Assembly: GCA_963719345.1 (NCBI GenBank)
Contig: CAVRCA010000003.1
Location: 1 to 64,000 of the forward strand
Reading direction: 5' to 3'
DNA from: CAVRCA01 sp963719345
GTDB taxonomy: Bacteria > Pseudomonadota > Alphaproteobacteria > Acetobacterales > Acetobacteraceae
Length of the DNA: 64,000 bases
The position numbers were made by a program, and so were the translations under genes. The first letter of the stretch is position 1. Each line of letters starts with the position of its first letter. Positions 19,884-29,706 of the stretch are shown here, one piece after another. Under the pieces are notes generated by a model, which saw only the letters and a list, made by a program, of their open reading frames with translations, was not told where the DNA came from and did not search any database.

Positions 19884-21382
19884 CTAAATGACATTCACAT
19901 CATGAGGATGACTCTCGGTGTAACCAGCTGGTGTAATTTTGATAAACTCAGCATTACTTTGCATTTCAGAGATAGTTTTTGCCCCGCAATAACTTAGCCC
20001 GGACTTTATCCCTCCTACAGCTTGCCTAATAATCTCAACTACGCTCCCCTTGTATGGAACCATCGCTTCAACGCCTTCTGGCACATAATCATTTAGATCA
20101 TCTGCGTCTGCTGTTTGTCCCCCTTCTTCTCTATATTTTCTGCCTAGTGACGCATAAAATGAAGCCATTCCTCTATACATTTTATATTTTTTTCCGTTCT
20201 TGACGATTGTCTTGCCCGGACTCTCATCAGTTCCACCAAATAAGCTTCCCACCATGACTGTAGATGCCCCTGCTCGCGAGTGCCTTCGTTGAATCGCCAG
20301 AGGTTCGTATTCCTCCATCGGAGATTATTGGAATGTTATACTCTTTTGCAACCTTAATACTATCCATTACTGCCGTTAGCTGGGGAACGCCAGAGCCTGT
20401 AATCACCCTCGTAATGCAGATGGATCCAGATCCCACTCCAACTTTCACCTGCATCAACGCCAGCTTTGATCAAATCTCTAGTTCCTTCGCCAGTCGCAAT
20501 ATTTCCAGCTATTAATTCGCAATATGGAAATGCCTTCTTAATCATATGCACTGCATTTATCGCATTGTCGCTGTGACCATGTGCAATATCAACGACTATC
20601 GCATCAGAGCCAGCTTCCAGGAGCGATTCGGTGCGTTCTAAATAATCACCCTTTACTCCTACTGCGGCGCCAACGAGTAATCTACCCTTTTTATCTTTAG
20701 AAGCGTATGGGTATTGCTCCATTTTCAGTATATCTTTGCTCGTTATAAGACCGACGATCCGCCGTGTCGCATCAACAACTGGCAGCTTTTCGATTCTGTG
20801 ATTGTGCAGGATTTCTTTGGCTTGTTCTATAGTGGTCCCCTCCTTCGCTGTAATCACATCCTTGCTCATCAAGTCTGCAACGTTACTGCTATCATTCTTC
20901 TCCAATGTGATATCTCGTTGGGTGATGATGCCGGCAAGTCTTTTTCCGTCTTCTTCAACGAGAAGTCCTGATACGCCATAATCTATCATCATTTTTTTTG
21001 CATCCTTTACGCTCGTAGTCTCCTCAATAGTATAAGGTTGCTCGATAACGACTGATTCAGAACGCTTCACTTTGAGAATTTCATCTACTTGATCTTCGAT
21101 TGTCATGAACCTGTGAACAATCCCGATACCACCTTCTCTCGCGAGTGCAATGGCCATCCCAGCTTCTGTGATTGTGTCCATATTGGCGCTGACTAATGGG
21201 ATATTCAGAGAAATATTGGTAGAAAGTCTAGTTCTAAGATCTGTCTGAGATCTTGATATGACGGCAGATCTTTTTGGGACTAGGAGAACGTCGTCAAACG
21301 TTAGCCCGTCTTTGATTTGCAAATTTTCCTTGATAAGGTGGTGGCGTGTAGCGTTATAAGCCTTCCTGTCGAGAGCGCTCAA
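19884..21382 (-). CDS. guaB: IMP dehydrogenase (archaeal copy), frameshifted
   Basis: Converts IMP to XMP, the committed step to GMP. The N-terminus GLTFDDVLLVPKRSAVISRS is followed by NIPLVSANMDTITEAGMAIA, two CBS domains (DLMSKDVITAKEGTTIEQAK, LPVVDATRRIVGLITSKDIL) and IVVDIAHGH. After shifts near 20440 and 20270 come GVGSGSICITRVITGSGVPQ with the catalytic Cys, SDGGIRTSGD and the flap (YRGMASFYASLGRKY), with a C-terminus ending ESHPHDVNVI. All catalytic parts are present, so the shifts are probably errors. A second, bacterial guaB lies at the far end of the window. Confidence 0.9.
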
Positions 21383-21542
21383 CGCTCAATTTTAATTAGC
21401 ACTATAGCGCTGAGATATGTTATTTGCAAATTGGGTTATGTATGGAATTTCTTACATGTTATTTCCTCATCAGAATTATATCCCAATACCAACAGATTAA
21501 AATATTATCATAAGTGTCGTTTATAGGAGGGCCCGATGCTCG

Positions 21543-22219
21543 TTGAAATCGCAGAAGTGTAATATCGCAATATTTGACACGTTCAAGACTCGAAACAACA
21601 AGATTACTGGGGAGGCAAGAAGGCAGCGAGGAATAATAGCTCATCTTGCGACAGAGCGGAGCCCGGAGCTCCGAACAAGGACTTCAATTGCACATATTAT
21701 TGCCGATAGACACGGCATTTTATGGCAAAACATATACTCTGGAATTTTCAGAGATCTTGACGAAGTGTTAATCCCATCAGGTGTTGTCACAGAAGGGGGC
21801 AGATTGCCGTTCGGCGCGGTCCCAAAGCTTTGCAGATGGAGGGCGTCCCTTTCTATGAATTGAGTGAAATAGGGCTTCTTGTTGCTTCTTCGATAGAAGA
21901 GGTAGGTCCTAGTAGAACGAAAATGTTAGAGTCATATATTAGATCTCTTCCGAGTGGTACTCCTGACTACGAAATAATGCGGGAAGGGATTTTACTGCTA
22001 ATCAGATTCTTTCCATCTTTCGCATGCAAAATTATCAATGAATATGTCCGCGCATTTACCCTAGGTTTAATCGAAGGTATTACTCCGATGGATATAAGTA
22101 AACTGCGCTCAGTGATTTCAGCCCAGATAGGACTAGAAAAGGAACTTATAGAGTCTTTTGATCGGCTGAAATCCGATCAAAAGCAAACTATTAGCAGGTT
22201 TATCAATCTCATCAGCTGA
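21543..22219 (+). CDS. Conserved-looking hypothetical protein, frameshifted
   Basis: Not recognised. Two frames joined near 21830 make about 225 residues. The first part reads GIIAHLATERSPELRTRTSI and FRDLDEVLIPSGVVTEGGRL. The second has EGVPFYELSEIGLLVASSIE, a helical middle (EIMREGILLLIRFFPSFACK) and a charged end. No membrane segment or metal motif is clear. The continuity of both halves argues for one real cytoplasmic protein. Confidence 0.5.
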
Positions 22220-22226
22220 AGAATCA

Positions 22227-22388
22227 CTACTGACCTTTACAACCACATCCAACACATTGATATTTATTTAACTTTCCTTTGCATTGTTCGCAACGCCAAA
22301 TTTTTTCAGTTTTACACTTAGGACATATGAAATTTTCCGATAGCTCGCCTGGACGCACTTCTTTACCGCACGCGGTGCATTTTGGCAT
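22227..22388 (-). CDS. Small double zinc-ribbon protein (HVO_2753-like)
   Basis: A 53-residue protein read from the reverse strand, starting at ATG 22388 and ending at TAG 22227-22229. It carries four CxxC pairs: CTACGKE, CPKCKTE, CEQCKGK and CVGCGC. This is the layout of the archaeal DUF1610-type zinc-ribbon proteins (HVO_2753 family), thought to bind nucleic acid or proteins. In many archaea it precedes the gene for elongation factor 1-beta; here the downstream gene is convergent, so that link is absent. Confidence 0.75.
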   Translation of the reverse strand: MPKCTACGKEVRPGELSENFICPKCKTEKIWRCEQCKGKLNKYQCVGCGCKGQ

Positions 22389-22713
22389 TTCGTATGAGCC
22401 TGCGTAATCTGTCTACGCATTAGCTATTACATTAGCTATTACCCTTATTTTTAATTTTATTATACCAAGGAAGAAGCGATTGAAACTCGGATTTCAAAAT
22501 CTGACGGCATTACCGCTAACGATCAGATCGTATCCTGACAAGCCTTTTGTATAGTAGAACTCATCGGATCCTTTCTCAAGGTTTTCTAAGAAGTATTTCT
22601 CGATTCGATATGAATCGTCCAATGCGTGTTTGATACTGAAAGTAAGTGAGATATCTATCAATAAAATATAACACTTATTCTTTTTTACTCGGCAAAGAAA
22701 ATTACTCCCAATC

Positions 22714-23493
22714 ATGGGCAGATACCAAGTAGCGAGCTATGTCGGGGTTTTCGACTTTACGATTATCTGCATATTATTAATATTGTCAAAATCAGTCTCT
22801 CCAATAGGCGAATTTCCGCCAATGGCAATTGCACAACAAGGAATAAAGGAAATGACAAACGCCACACACCTTACAGAGAAAGGCGGGGTCTCTAATCAGA
22901 CTATTGAATCCGTAATGGGCGCTTTCATGAGTCCGAAATCATTGATGGCCTCTGCAATTGATCAAATTCGCAACAGCACGGCAAAAAATAATACAAATGC
23001 CAGAACTAATTCTGGAATTATGTTTGTTAGGGACTCGGATACAGTTCTGCTATCACATCAGATCCTCCCTCCAAAAGACTTTATACATATTTACGACTCG
23101 ACGCCGTATAAGATAATGAATGGGTATTTGACTGCGAAGCTTCCCTGTGATACGAATTCTCAAAGTCCTGTGGAAATACTAGTCGGCCAGCTCACAAATC
23201 TTAAGCCGGCAAAATTGGGGATAGTCAAAGAATTGTCGAAGCCCGGATATATGTGCATGTATTATGCCGAACTCTCACCGTCTGGATTGCTGGCCAAGGC
23301 GAATAACTCAACATCGATCACGGATATAGCACTTTTTAACCCTACTAGTTACACAGTTATACTATTAAACACGAGTACTATCGTTGTTGGAGTCAACGGA
23401 ATTATGCCTTTACAGAATCAAGTAAAATGCAATGACCTCGGGGAGCTAAGATGCGAATTCGACTCATCAAATAAGCAACTAAATAGATCCTAA
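22714..23493 (+). CDS. Secreted or membrane-anchored hypothetical protein
   Basis: Not recognised as a named family. The 259-residue frame is intact. A hydrophobic N-terminus (VFDFTIICILLILSKSVSP) acts as signal or anchor, and the rest is polar with many Asn-x-Ser/Thr sites (NATHLTEKGG, NSTAKNNTNARTN, NNSTSITD), as is common in extracellular archaeal proteins. Two cysteine pairs near the end (CMYY, CNDLGELRCEF) could form disulfides. Confidence 0.55.
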   Translation: MGRYQVASYVGVFDFTIICILLILSKSVSPIGEFPPMAIAQQGIKEMTNATHLTEKGGVSNQTIESVMGAFMSPKSLMASAIDQIRNSTAKNNTNARTNSGIMFVRDSDTVLLSHQILPPKDFIHIYDSTPYKIMNGYLTAKLPCDTNSQSPVEILVGQLTNLKPAKLGIVKELSKPGYMCMYYAELSPSGLLAKANNSTSITDIALFNPTSYTVILLNTSTIVVGVNGIMPLQNQVKCNDLGELRCEFDSSNKQLNRS

Positions 23494-23579
23494 AAATGTA
23501 GAAGTTGGCTTTACTCAGACCATCGATTGTCATTCAAAATTGGAATTACACGACGGAAGCCATTATGACCCATGTATGA

Positions 23580-24509
23580 TCAATTAGATTCACTGTATGG
23601 AATGTCAACTACCTTCAGATCTTCTGCAGCTTCAACGTTTTCGTGGATCGCTCTTGCTTCATTAATTAATCCAGATGTTTCTTCATATCTCGTGCTGAAG
23701 TGAGTAAGGAACAATTTTTTTACCTCCGATTCCCGCGCCAGCATAGCTGCTTCTGTCGCTGTAGAATGAAAATTTTTGACCGCCTTTTGATATTTATCGT
23801 GACCGTAGGTCGATTCGTAGATGAGTAGGTCACAATTCTTGAAGAAATCTCGCAATTTAATGGTGGGTCTTGTGTCACCAGATATTCCTATTTTTCTGCC
23901 AGCCCTCGCAGGTCCAGTCATTTGGCTGGACCTTATCAACTCCCCTTCATAGATAATGTCCTGACCGTGCTGCAATTTGCTATAAAGCTCACTCTCTGGG
24001 ATATGGAACCGTTTAGCCTCACTAATGTTAAAAATTCCTGGTCTATCAAATTCAGTGAGACAGTAGGAAAATGAAGGGACTAAATGCTTTGATTCGCAAC
24101 AAGTTATTTGGTAATCTTTCTCTTTTACTACAACACCCTCGCAATCAATCATATGCATATTGATGTCAAATAGTAGCCCGAAATTTACTATTCGCATGTT
24201 TTCCGTGACAAATTCGGCTAATTTTCCTTGTCCATATATATCGACTGCCATTAGCCTTCCTTGCAAGGACATTGTTTGTAAGAGCCCAAGCAAGCCGACA
24301 CAATGATCAGCGTGCATATGCGTTATAAAAATTTTCATTCGTTTATTCATCCCTAAACCAGCCCTTATGAAATTTCGCTGCATGCCTTCACCGGCATCAA
24401 ATAACAATAATTCATTTCCTCTTTTTATCACGACTGAAGATAACCCGCGCTCTGCTGTTGGAGCTGCGGCAGCAGAGGTTCCGAGAAAAATCAGCTTCAT
24501 ATCAACCAT
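23580..24509 (-). CDS. rnz: Ribonuclease Z (tRNA 3'-processing endonuclease)
   Basis: Metallo-beta-lactamase nuclease that removes 3' trailers from tRNA precursors. The intact frame has IFLGTSAAAAPTAERGLSSV, the zinc motif THMHADHCVGLLGLLQ (HxHxDH), ESKHLVPSFSYCL, GISGDTRPT (Asp ligand) and the final LFLTHFSTRY His ligand. The frame can be extended to a TTG at 24542. The TATA box centred near 24555 puts transcription start near 24527, which favours the ATG at 24509 (MVDMKLIFLG) or 24500. Confidence 0.9.
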   Translation of the reverse strand: MVDMKLIFLGTSAAAAPTAERGLSSVVIKRGNELLLFDAGEGMQRNFIRAGLGMNKRMKIFITHMHADHCVGLLGLLQTMSLQGRLMAVDIYGQGKLAEFVTENMRIVNFGLLFDINMHMIDCEGVVVKEKDYQITCCESKHLVPSFSYCLTEFDRPGIFNISEAKRFHIPESELYSKLQHGQDIIYEGELIRSSQMTGPARAGRKIGISGDTRPTIKLRDFFKNCDLLIYESTYGHDKYQKAVKNFHSTATEAAMLARESEVKKLFLTHFSTRYEETSGLINEARAIHENVEAAEDLKVVDIPYSESN

Positions 24510-24550
24510 ACTATCCTCGTAAATGCCCCTTGTTATTCTCAACGCGAATA

Positions 24551-24560
24551 GTATATACTT
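24551..24560 (-). promoter_or_regulatory. Archaeal TATA box of rnz
   Basis: AAGTATATAC on the reverse strand, centred about 46 bases upstream of the ATG at 24509. The expected start of transcription is about 18 bases before that ATG and lies downstream of the alternative TTG start at 24542. It therefore decides the start codon choice. Confidence 0.45.
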
Positions 24561-24643
24561 TTTACGTGGAATAGTAGACTCCTGTATTTCTTGTGATAAT
24601 CATTCGCTATTGTTGTCGACGCTGCGTAGATTTCGATACATTG

Positions 24644-25550
24644 TTACCGTAAGTGCTTCTTCGTGTCAATAATAGCCTTAAGCTTAGTAGTTATAAGAGG
24701 GGCTAGGTCGACTTTCGTATTAATCCCGGGGACCGAATTAGTCGAAATGATCTCTTCTACCCCAGCGGCTTTGATTCTTGTTGTCGCATCTCCGATCAAC
24801 AACGCATGAGTACAAATTGCATAAATTTTGTTGGGTTCGTACCTCCTTAGAAATCTGCAAGCTTCTACAATGCTTTCGCCTGTGCTTATCATGTCGTCTA
24901 ACAGAATCAGATCCCGACCAACCACGCTAGAATTTAATTCTTTTTCTTCAATAATGACTTCCGCAGTATCCTTGTCTCGACTTTTCTTTAAGGCAACCAT
25001 ATCTGTTCCCAGCATCCTAGCGAATTTGACTGCCCTTTTAGCACCTCCCATATCTGGCGATACTACAATTGGCGCATTTAGTTTGATTTTGACAGCAGCA
25101 TAGTCTGCCAAAAGACCAACTGCGCTGATGTTTTGCGTATCAATCGTAAAATACGATAACGAAGCCGGACTATGTATGTCCACCGTGATTAATCGCTTGG
25201 TTCCTACCGTTTCGATCAATTTGGCTACTAAAGCCATGCTTACCACTTCTCCATCCAAAAACGCTCGGTCTTGGCGTGAATATGCCATATATGGCATAAC
25301 TGCCACTACGTTTTGGGCTCCATTCTCTGAACACCTTTTTATCATCATTAGTGCTTGTAAAAGATGCCTGTCCGTTGGAGGATAAGTCGACTGTACTACT
25401 ATGCAATAATCTTTGTCGACCCTTCTCATTTTAATTTTGCTCTCGCCGTCTGGAAATATCCTGAGGTCAACCGGCACTAATTCAGCATCTAGATGCTTTG
25501 CGATTGCGGTAGCCAGAATCGACAGATGATGGTCCTGCTATTATTGACAC
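24644..25550 (-). CDS. prs: Ribose-phosphate pyrophosphokinase, frameshifted
   Basis: Makes PRPP, the activated ribose for purine, pyrimidine and histidine synthesis. A GTG at 25550 gives SIIAGPSS; after a one-base shift near 25515 it continues LATAIAKHLDAELVPVDLRI and FPDGESKIKM. The main frame shows VMPYMAYSRQDRAFLDGE (ATP loop), VDIHSP, the PRPP loop DLILLDDMISTGES and VVSPDMGGAKRA. Length of about 300 residues fits. Its product feeds the pyrimidine genes nearby. Confidence 0.9.
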
Positions 25551-25683
25551 ATCTTTGTACAAATCGTACTCACTTCTTACACATTCTTAAAAATGTTGAT
25601 TAGTTGGCGATCCAGGTCGACGCATTAGAAAATATTCTTACACGCCTGGCTTAGTACAGAATCGAGATAAATGATCAACAATG

Positions 25684-26215
25684 CTAATCTATCTTTCCAA
25701 TCGGATGCTCCTTTAACCACACATACAACGGAATTATAGGATGTTGAAATGGCAAGGACTTCTCATTTTTTCTGTTGAAGCCTAGCATTATCATCCTACC
25801 TTCAAGACAATTTCTTAAATCCTTCAATAGCTCATGTCCTTTAAGTGGTCCATAAATCTGGAAAAAATATTCCTGATTATAGTAAGAGACGTGGCTGCAT
25901 AAAGCAATATGATAACACAGTAGGATCGTTAACTATCCGCTCCTTATGAACCGCTTTCTCCTCTTCTGTCCTGATTTGTAACTCTCTTTCAAAGTATCCG
26001 CTTCGTATAAATTCTGTGTTCATTCTTGTTTTTGGACTATTCTTGTAACTTTCGATTTCGAGATAGAATTTATTGACAGTTTCTGATGCCAAGTCCATTA
26101 CTTCCCATTTTTCATTATGATCAACTTTACTAGGTCTTCCGAATAGGAACAGGACACACAGTATCTCAGAACCTTCAATAAACGGAAAATCTTGTTTCCC
26201 TACTAAAGAATTCAC
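25684..26215 (-). CDS. Hypothetical protein, frameshifted
   Basis: Not recognised. The first frame (112 residues, ATG 26215) reads DFPFIEGSEILCVLFLFGRP and VMDLASETVNKFYLEIESYK. After a shift near 25885 a second frame continues YYNQEYFFQIYGPLKGHELL and HPIIPLYVWLKEHPIGKID to a stop at 25684-25686. About 175 residues in all, soluble, rich in aromatic residues. Confidence 0.45.
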
Positions 26216-26351
26216 CTATTCGCTCTGAAATATTTTCCGGAAGAATGATGCGCATATGTGAACTCTGTCGTGCCGCACTCTTTTATTATATGGATTGATA
26301 ATATATAAGATGTGTATGCTCTATAGTTACTCAGAACTGGATTATTGAACA

Positions 26352-26654
26352 ATGTCAGAGGCAGGCACTAAAACCGTTTATCTAATTGTTCATGGGCAAA
26401 AGCAACTACGCGAGATGGTAATAGAAAAACTAGTTGCACGAGGGTTCAAACGGAGTAATATGCAAGCGAGTCTTGAAAAGGCAGGAAATAAAGGAGATAT
26501 TGTCGCGATGGTTTGGCCTCCTAGTGCGCCTAAAGAGATCATCGTTAGTAAGATCACGGGTAATCGCGCGAGTGAAAGTCAAGACATAACGATTGACCTT
26601 GGCGCCTGGACTTCCGTTGGTCAAAATGAATTATATCGAATATCTCTTCAATGA
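26352..26654 (+). CDS. Hypothetical protein
   Basis: Not recognised. The intact 100-residue frame (AGTKTVYLIVHGQKQLREMV, then VIEKLVARGFKRSNMQASLE) begins with an alpha/beta pattern and ends in short strands. No cysteine and no membrane helix. A TATA-like ATAATATATAAG at about 26300-26311 lies upstream. Confidence 0.5.
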   Translation: MSEAGTKTVYLIVHGQKQLREMVIEKLVARGFKRSNMQASLEKAGNKGDIVAMVWPPSAPKEIIVSKITGNRASESQDITIDLGAWTSVGQNELYRISLQ

Positions 26655-26680
26655 TACATTCTTCCCTAGGGGATACATAT

Positions 26681-27249
26681 TTATCTAGAAAAAAGCAACG
26701 ACTGACGGGCATGTGGTGGCGGAGCACTACCTTTTGAGAGAAGTGCTTTGTTGAATGTACCTGATGCTTTTTCGTGGAATTCGAGATTAGACTGATCTAC
26801 TTTAATTGCCTGAGGCGGGCAAACTGAGACACAGGCCATACACCAAATACAATCGTGTTCCCTGACAGGGTCGGCCTTGTCTGTGTAGTCTTTTCTCTCC
26901 TCTTTTACTGTGCTACCAGTTCCAGCACTCGTTTCGTTCACCATCTTAGAAGGTGGCACATCTGTTGCTCAGTTGGGGAACGACTGTAACAACTTGGAAC
27001 AGGACAGGCCTCAATACACGCGCCGTCTGCGACACATTGAGTCCCAGTCAACTGCGACCATAGTGCCATGTATTCCTGCTGGAGCGATTCCTCCTCCCCT
27101 CTTAGTTAGATGGAGCTTTTACCTCCTTCATTTCAGCAGCTTCCGCCGTTTTACCTGGTCCCCACACATAGTGATAATGCTCTCCGTCAGAATGCATATG
27201 TTTACCAATTACTTGATTATTTTTTGGAAAGTCTGGATCTGATTGGCAT
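26681..27249 (-). CDS. Zinc-containing 7Fe/8Fe ferredoxin, frameshifted
   Basis: Electron carrier of the archaeal zinc-ferredoxin type. The N-terminal extension (DPDFPKNNQVIGKHMHSDGE, then HYHYVWGPGK) carries the histidines of the zinc site. After shifts comes HGTMVAVDW with CVADGACIEACPV, the first cluster site, and then the second site CIWCMACVSVCPPQAIKV in the long frame ending at 26681. The three frames join near 27130 and 26985. The start ATG at 27249 is inferred. Confidence 0.75.
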
Positions 27250-27368
27250 ATCTATCTGTCAGATAGTCGAGATTACATATTATATAAACCATATGTGTAC
27301 GGAAGACATGAATATCCTCTACTCGCGTTGTTATCTTAGGTTTGCGATCGTTCTGATTAATGGATGCA

Positions 27369-28549
27369 TTACACAATCTTTTCAAATAAGATAGTCAATT
27401 CGTCGCCCTGAAGTTTCGCTTTGGCAAGTTTCATACCCGTAGTGGCAACGGGAACGGGGACCGTATTCACCATATAGCCGACTCGAGTTTTTACCTTAAT
27501 TGTAGCTTATTCACTATAACGCTCAACATCAAAGTCATCTTTCTCTGTGAACGGAACTTTGACTGTCATTCGTAATAAAAGAATTTCTTTAGCAAAGTGA
27601 AATACGTTTCCACGAAAGAGCACATCAGCCGGATCTTGATTTTCGAACATCAGTTGACCATTTTCTCGCAACATTTCGATCCCCGTAATTCAGTGCCATA
27701 GAGTTTAACCTCCTTTACAGGGAGTGGGTAAAAGTTTGCTTTTGCCTCCTCTATCTTTACTCTTTGAAAATCTGCCCACTCGGCATAGTATAGATTTGAC
27801 TCCCAGTAGGCATAATCTTATTGATTATTGCAAGATCTACATTTATGCCATAAAGACTGGCAGACATGAATGCTCTCTTAGCATTCTCTATGCTAAATGT
27901 GTCAGGATTGGTAACTAGTCTAATGCTCGTTATGTCCTGGTTCATCATGATGATATTTAGGTTGTCTAATTTGGCAAGTAACTCGAGTTCATTTTCCAGA
28001 ACATTTTGTGGAGGCGTAGGTAGTCGCGAAAGAGGCTGGAAGATTTCGGGCAAAGCCACTGAACATCCCCACCAATCCGGTAAGTTTCCTTCCAATACTG
28101 CCGACTAATTTAGGAAAATAAAGATATCGTAATGCCTCACCTAAAGCAGCCATGTCAAGAACCACCGTGTCAAATCTTTTCGTGCGAAGATACTTCTTCT
28201 ATTTTCAATAATGAAAATAATTGAGTCATTCCTGGCAACATGGCAGCTCATACGCCAAAGTTTCATCAATACCCCGTGCATGAAACAAGGTTGCCATGTA
28301 CGAGAGAATCGTTGTATATTGTTTGTTCATCTCCATTAGCGGGTCGATCTGCATGCTTGCAAATTCGTGAGAATTTCTTTTGGTTCATAGCCTAGGTCGG
28401 GCATCGCGAATGCGTCGGCTAAAGTGTGAGCAGGATCGGATGAGATCAATAATGTACGGTATTTATTCTCCGCAAGTTTTATAGTCTGTCGAGCATGCAC
28501 TTACGGTTTTCCCGGTGCCCCCCTTGCCTGTATAGATTATTAACCGCAA
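27369..28549 (-). CDS. Get3/ArsA-type ATPase, multiply frameshifted
   Basis: Deviant-Walker ATPase of the Get3/ArsA family; archaeal members are linked to tail-anchored protein targeting rather than arsenite export. A TTG at 28549 opens RLIIYTGKGGTGKT, the P-loop. Later frames give SHEFASMQIDPLMEMNKQY, VVLDMAALGEALRYLYFPKL-like text around 28100-28170, SIRLVTNPDTFSIENAKRAF, and the C-terminal strands DPADVLFRGNVFHFAKEILL and GDELTILFEKIV ending at 27369. At least five shifts. It overlaps the degT stop by 10 bases. Confidence 0.75.
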
Positions 28550-29353
28550 TATTCGTTCTCGCGCATCTTAAGTAATAAAAAGTATCCAGGGTTCAATTCA
28601 AATCGCCTTCTCAATGCTAGTTGCAATACGCTCGCCAAATCCTCTGCGCCCATAAAAGAATGCACAGGTAATGAGAGAACATGTTCGCTCGCCCAGTCGG
28701 TGTTAGGAAGACTTTTTGTTGATGTAATCGTCTGATAGTATGGGGTTTTGTGCACCGGTGGCTTATAATATACTGTTGCACCAATTTTATTAGCTTCAGT
28801 GCCCAGTCGGACCTTCTCTCTAAGGGAGTCTTTTTGAAAAGTAACCGTGTACAGATACCAGTTAAATCTTTTTTTCGCAGTTTCGTGCGGGATATTTATT
28901 CTCCTTTCCTCTGTCAAAGGGAGGAGTAAGCCTGTCAACACATTAGCATTCACATCCTCCGAAGATCCAGCAATTTTTGTAATTTATCCATTTGCGCTTT
29001 GGCGAGAGCAGACTGAGATTCTGGGAGCCTTAGGTTGAGGCCTAAAACACGTGTGTCATAGCCCTCGACCATTCCATGATTCCTAATAATCTTTATCTTA
29101 TTTGCCAAGTTACATCATTAGTTGCTACTGCACCCCCTTCGCCAGCAGTCAATACTTTGCTTGCATAAAAGCTAAAACAACCCAGTTTTATTAAGTATTA
29201 TGTTTGCGCATTTCTATATAGAGATCCAAGCGATTGACAGGCATCTTCGATCTTATCTAGCGAGTGTGCATACGCAATCTCCGAAATTTCATCCATATCG
29301 GCCGGATGACCATAGAGATGCACTGGTATGATAGCCCTTGATTTTTTTGTATA
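28540..29353 (-). CDS. DegT/DnrJ/EryC1/StrS aminotransferase, truncated at the chimeric join and frameshifted
   Basis: PLP-dependent sugar aminotransferase used for nucleotide-sugar and surface glycan synthesis. The visible part begins at the join with SRAIIPVHLYGHPADMDEIS, continues KIEDACQSLGSLYRNAQT, then the PLP-lysine region FSFYASKVLTAGEGGAVATN, GLNLRLPESQSALAKAQMDK and the C-terminal ATVYYKPPVHKTPYYQ. The first ~130 residues are missing because the sequence switches to bacterial DNA. Shifts lie near 29195, 29075 and 28955. Confidence 0.8.
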
Positions 29354-29360
29354 GGAAGTC
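29340..29360. other. Chimeric join between archaeal and alphaproteobacterial DNA
   Basis: Up to about 29,353 the reverse strand encodes an archaeal aminotransferase in AT-rich codons; from about 29,354 onward it encodes a bacterial receiver domain in GC-rich codons. A run of seven T bases (29,342-29,348) sits at the switch. Both genes are cut here and no integrase, tRNA or repeat marks the point. Confidence 0.85.
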
Positions 29361-29684
29361 GTTGCCGCCGACCGCAAGCCCTTCGCTGACGTCCTCGACC
29401 GTCTTGCGCGCCGTCAGGAAGGCGACCGGCACATGGGCGAGCGCGGGGTTCTCGCGCAGGCGCCGGCATGTCTCGTAGCCGCTCATCGACGGCATCTCGA
29501 CCTCGAGCAGGATCAGGCTCGGGATGCAGCGCAGGGTGAGTGACAGGCAATAGGGACCGCTGTTCGCGCTTACGAAGTAGAACCCGGCGGACCTCGCCAG
29601 GCTGCCGACGCGGGCGATGATGTCGGGCGAGTTGTCGACCGCCATCACCAGCCGTCGTCCCATTCGTCCGTCCCTGTCCCACAT
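29354..29684 (-). CDS. Receiver-domain protein with substituted phospho-site, truncated at the join
   Basis: Single CheY-like receiver. A start at 29684 or 29663 leads to VMAVDNSPDIIARVGSLARS, LILLEVEMPSMSGYETCRRL, VPVAFLTARKTVEDVSEGL and GGNDFL. The phospho-acceptor Asp expected in LILLDVxMP is Glu, and the second acidic residue of the metal pair is Asn (VDN). The Thr of FLTAR is kept; the conserved Lys-Pro lies beyond the join and cannot be judged. It follows a membrane Hpt-like gene by 22 bases on the same strand. Probably a pseudo-receiver. Confidence 0.75.
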
Positions 29685-29706
29685 CGTCGCGCGCTTCCGA
29701 GCGGCT

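Noticed and set aside
22494..22715. 73-codon reverse-strand frame between the zinc-ribbon gene and the secreted protein
   Set aside because: Its N-terminal part has unlikely composition and it starts within the start of the divergent gene. The last ~45 residues look somewhat protein-like, but I could not support a gene.
27369..28549. Arsenic resistance ATPase ArsA
   Set aside because: No ArsB, ArsC or ArsR neighbour is seen, and archaeal single-domain members are better explained as Get3-like.
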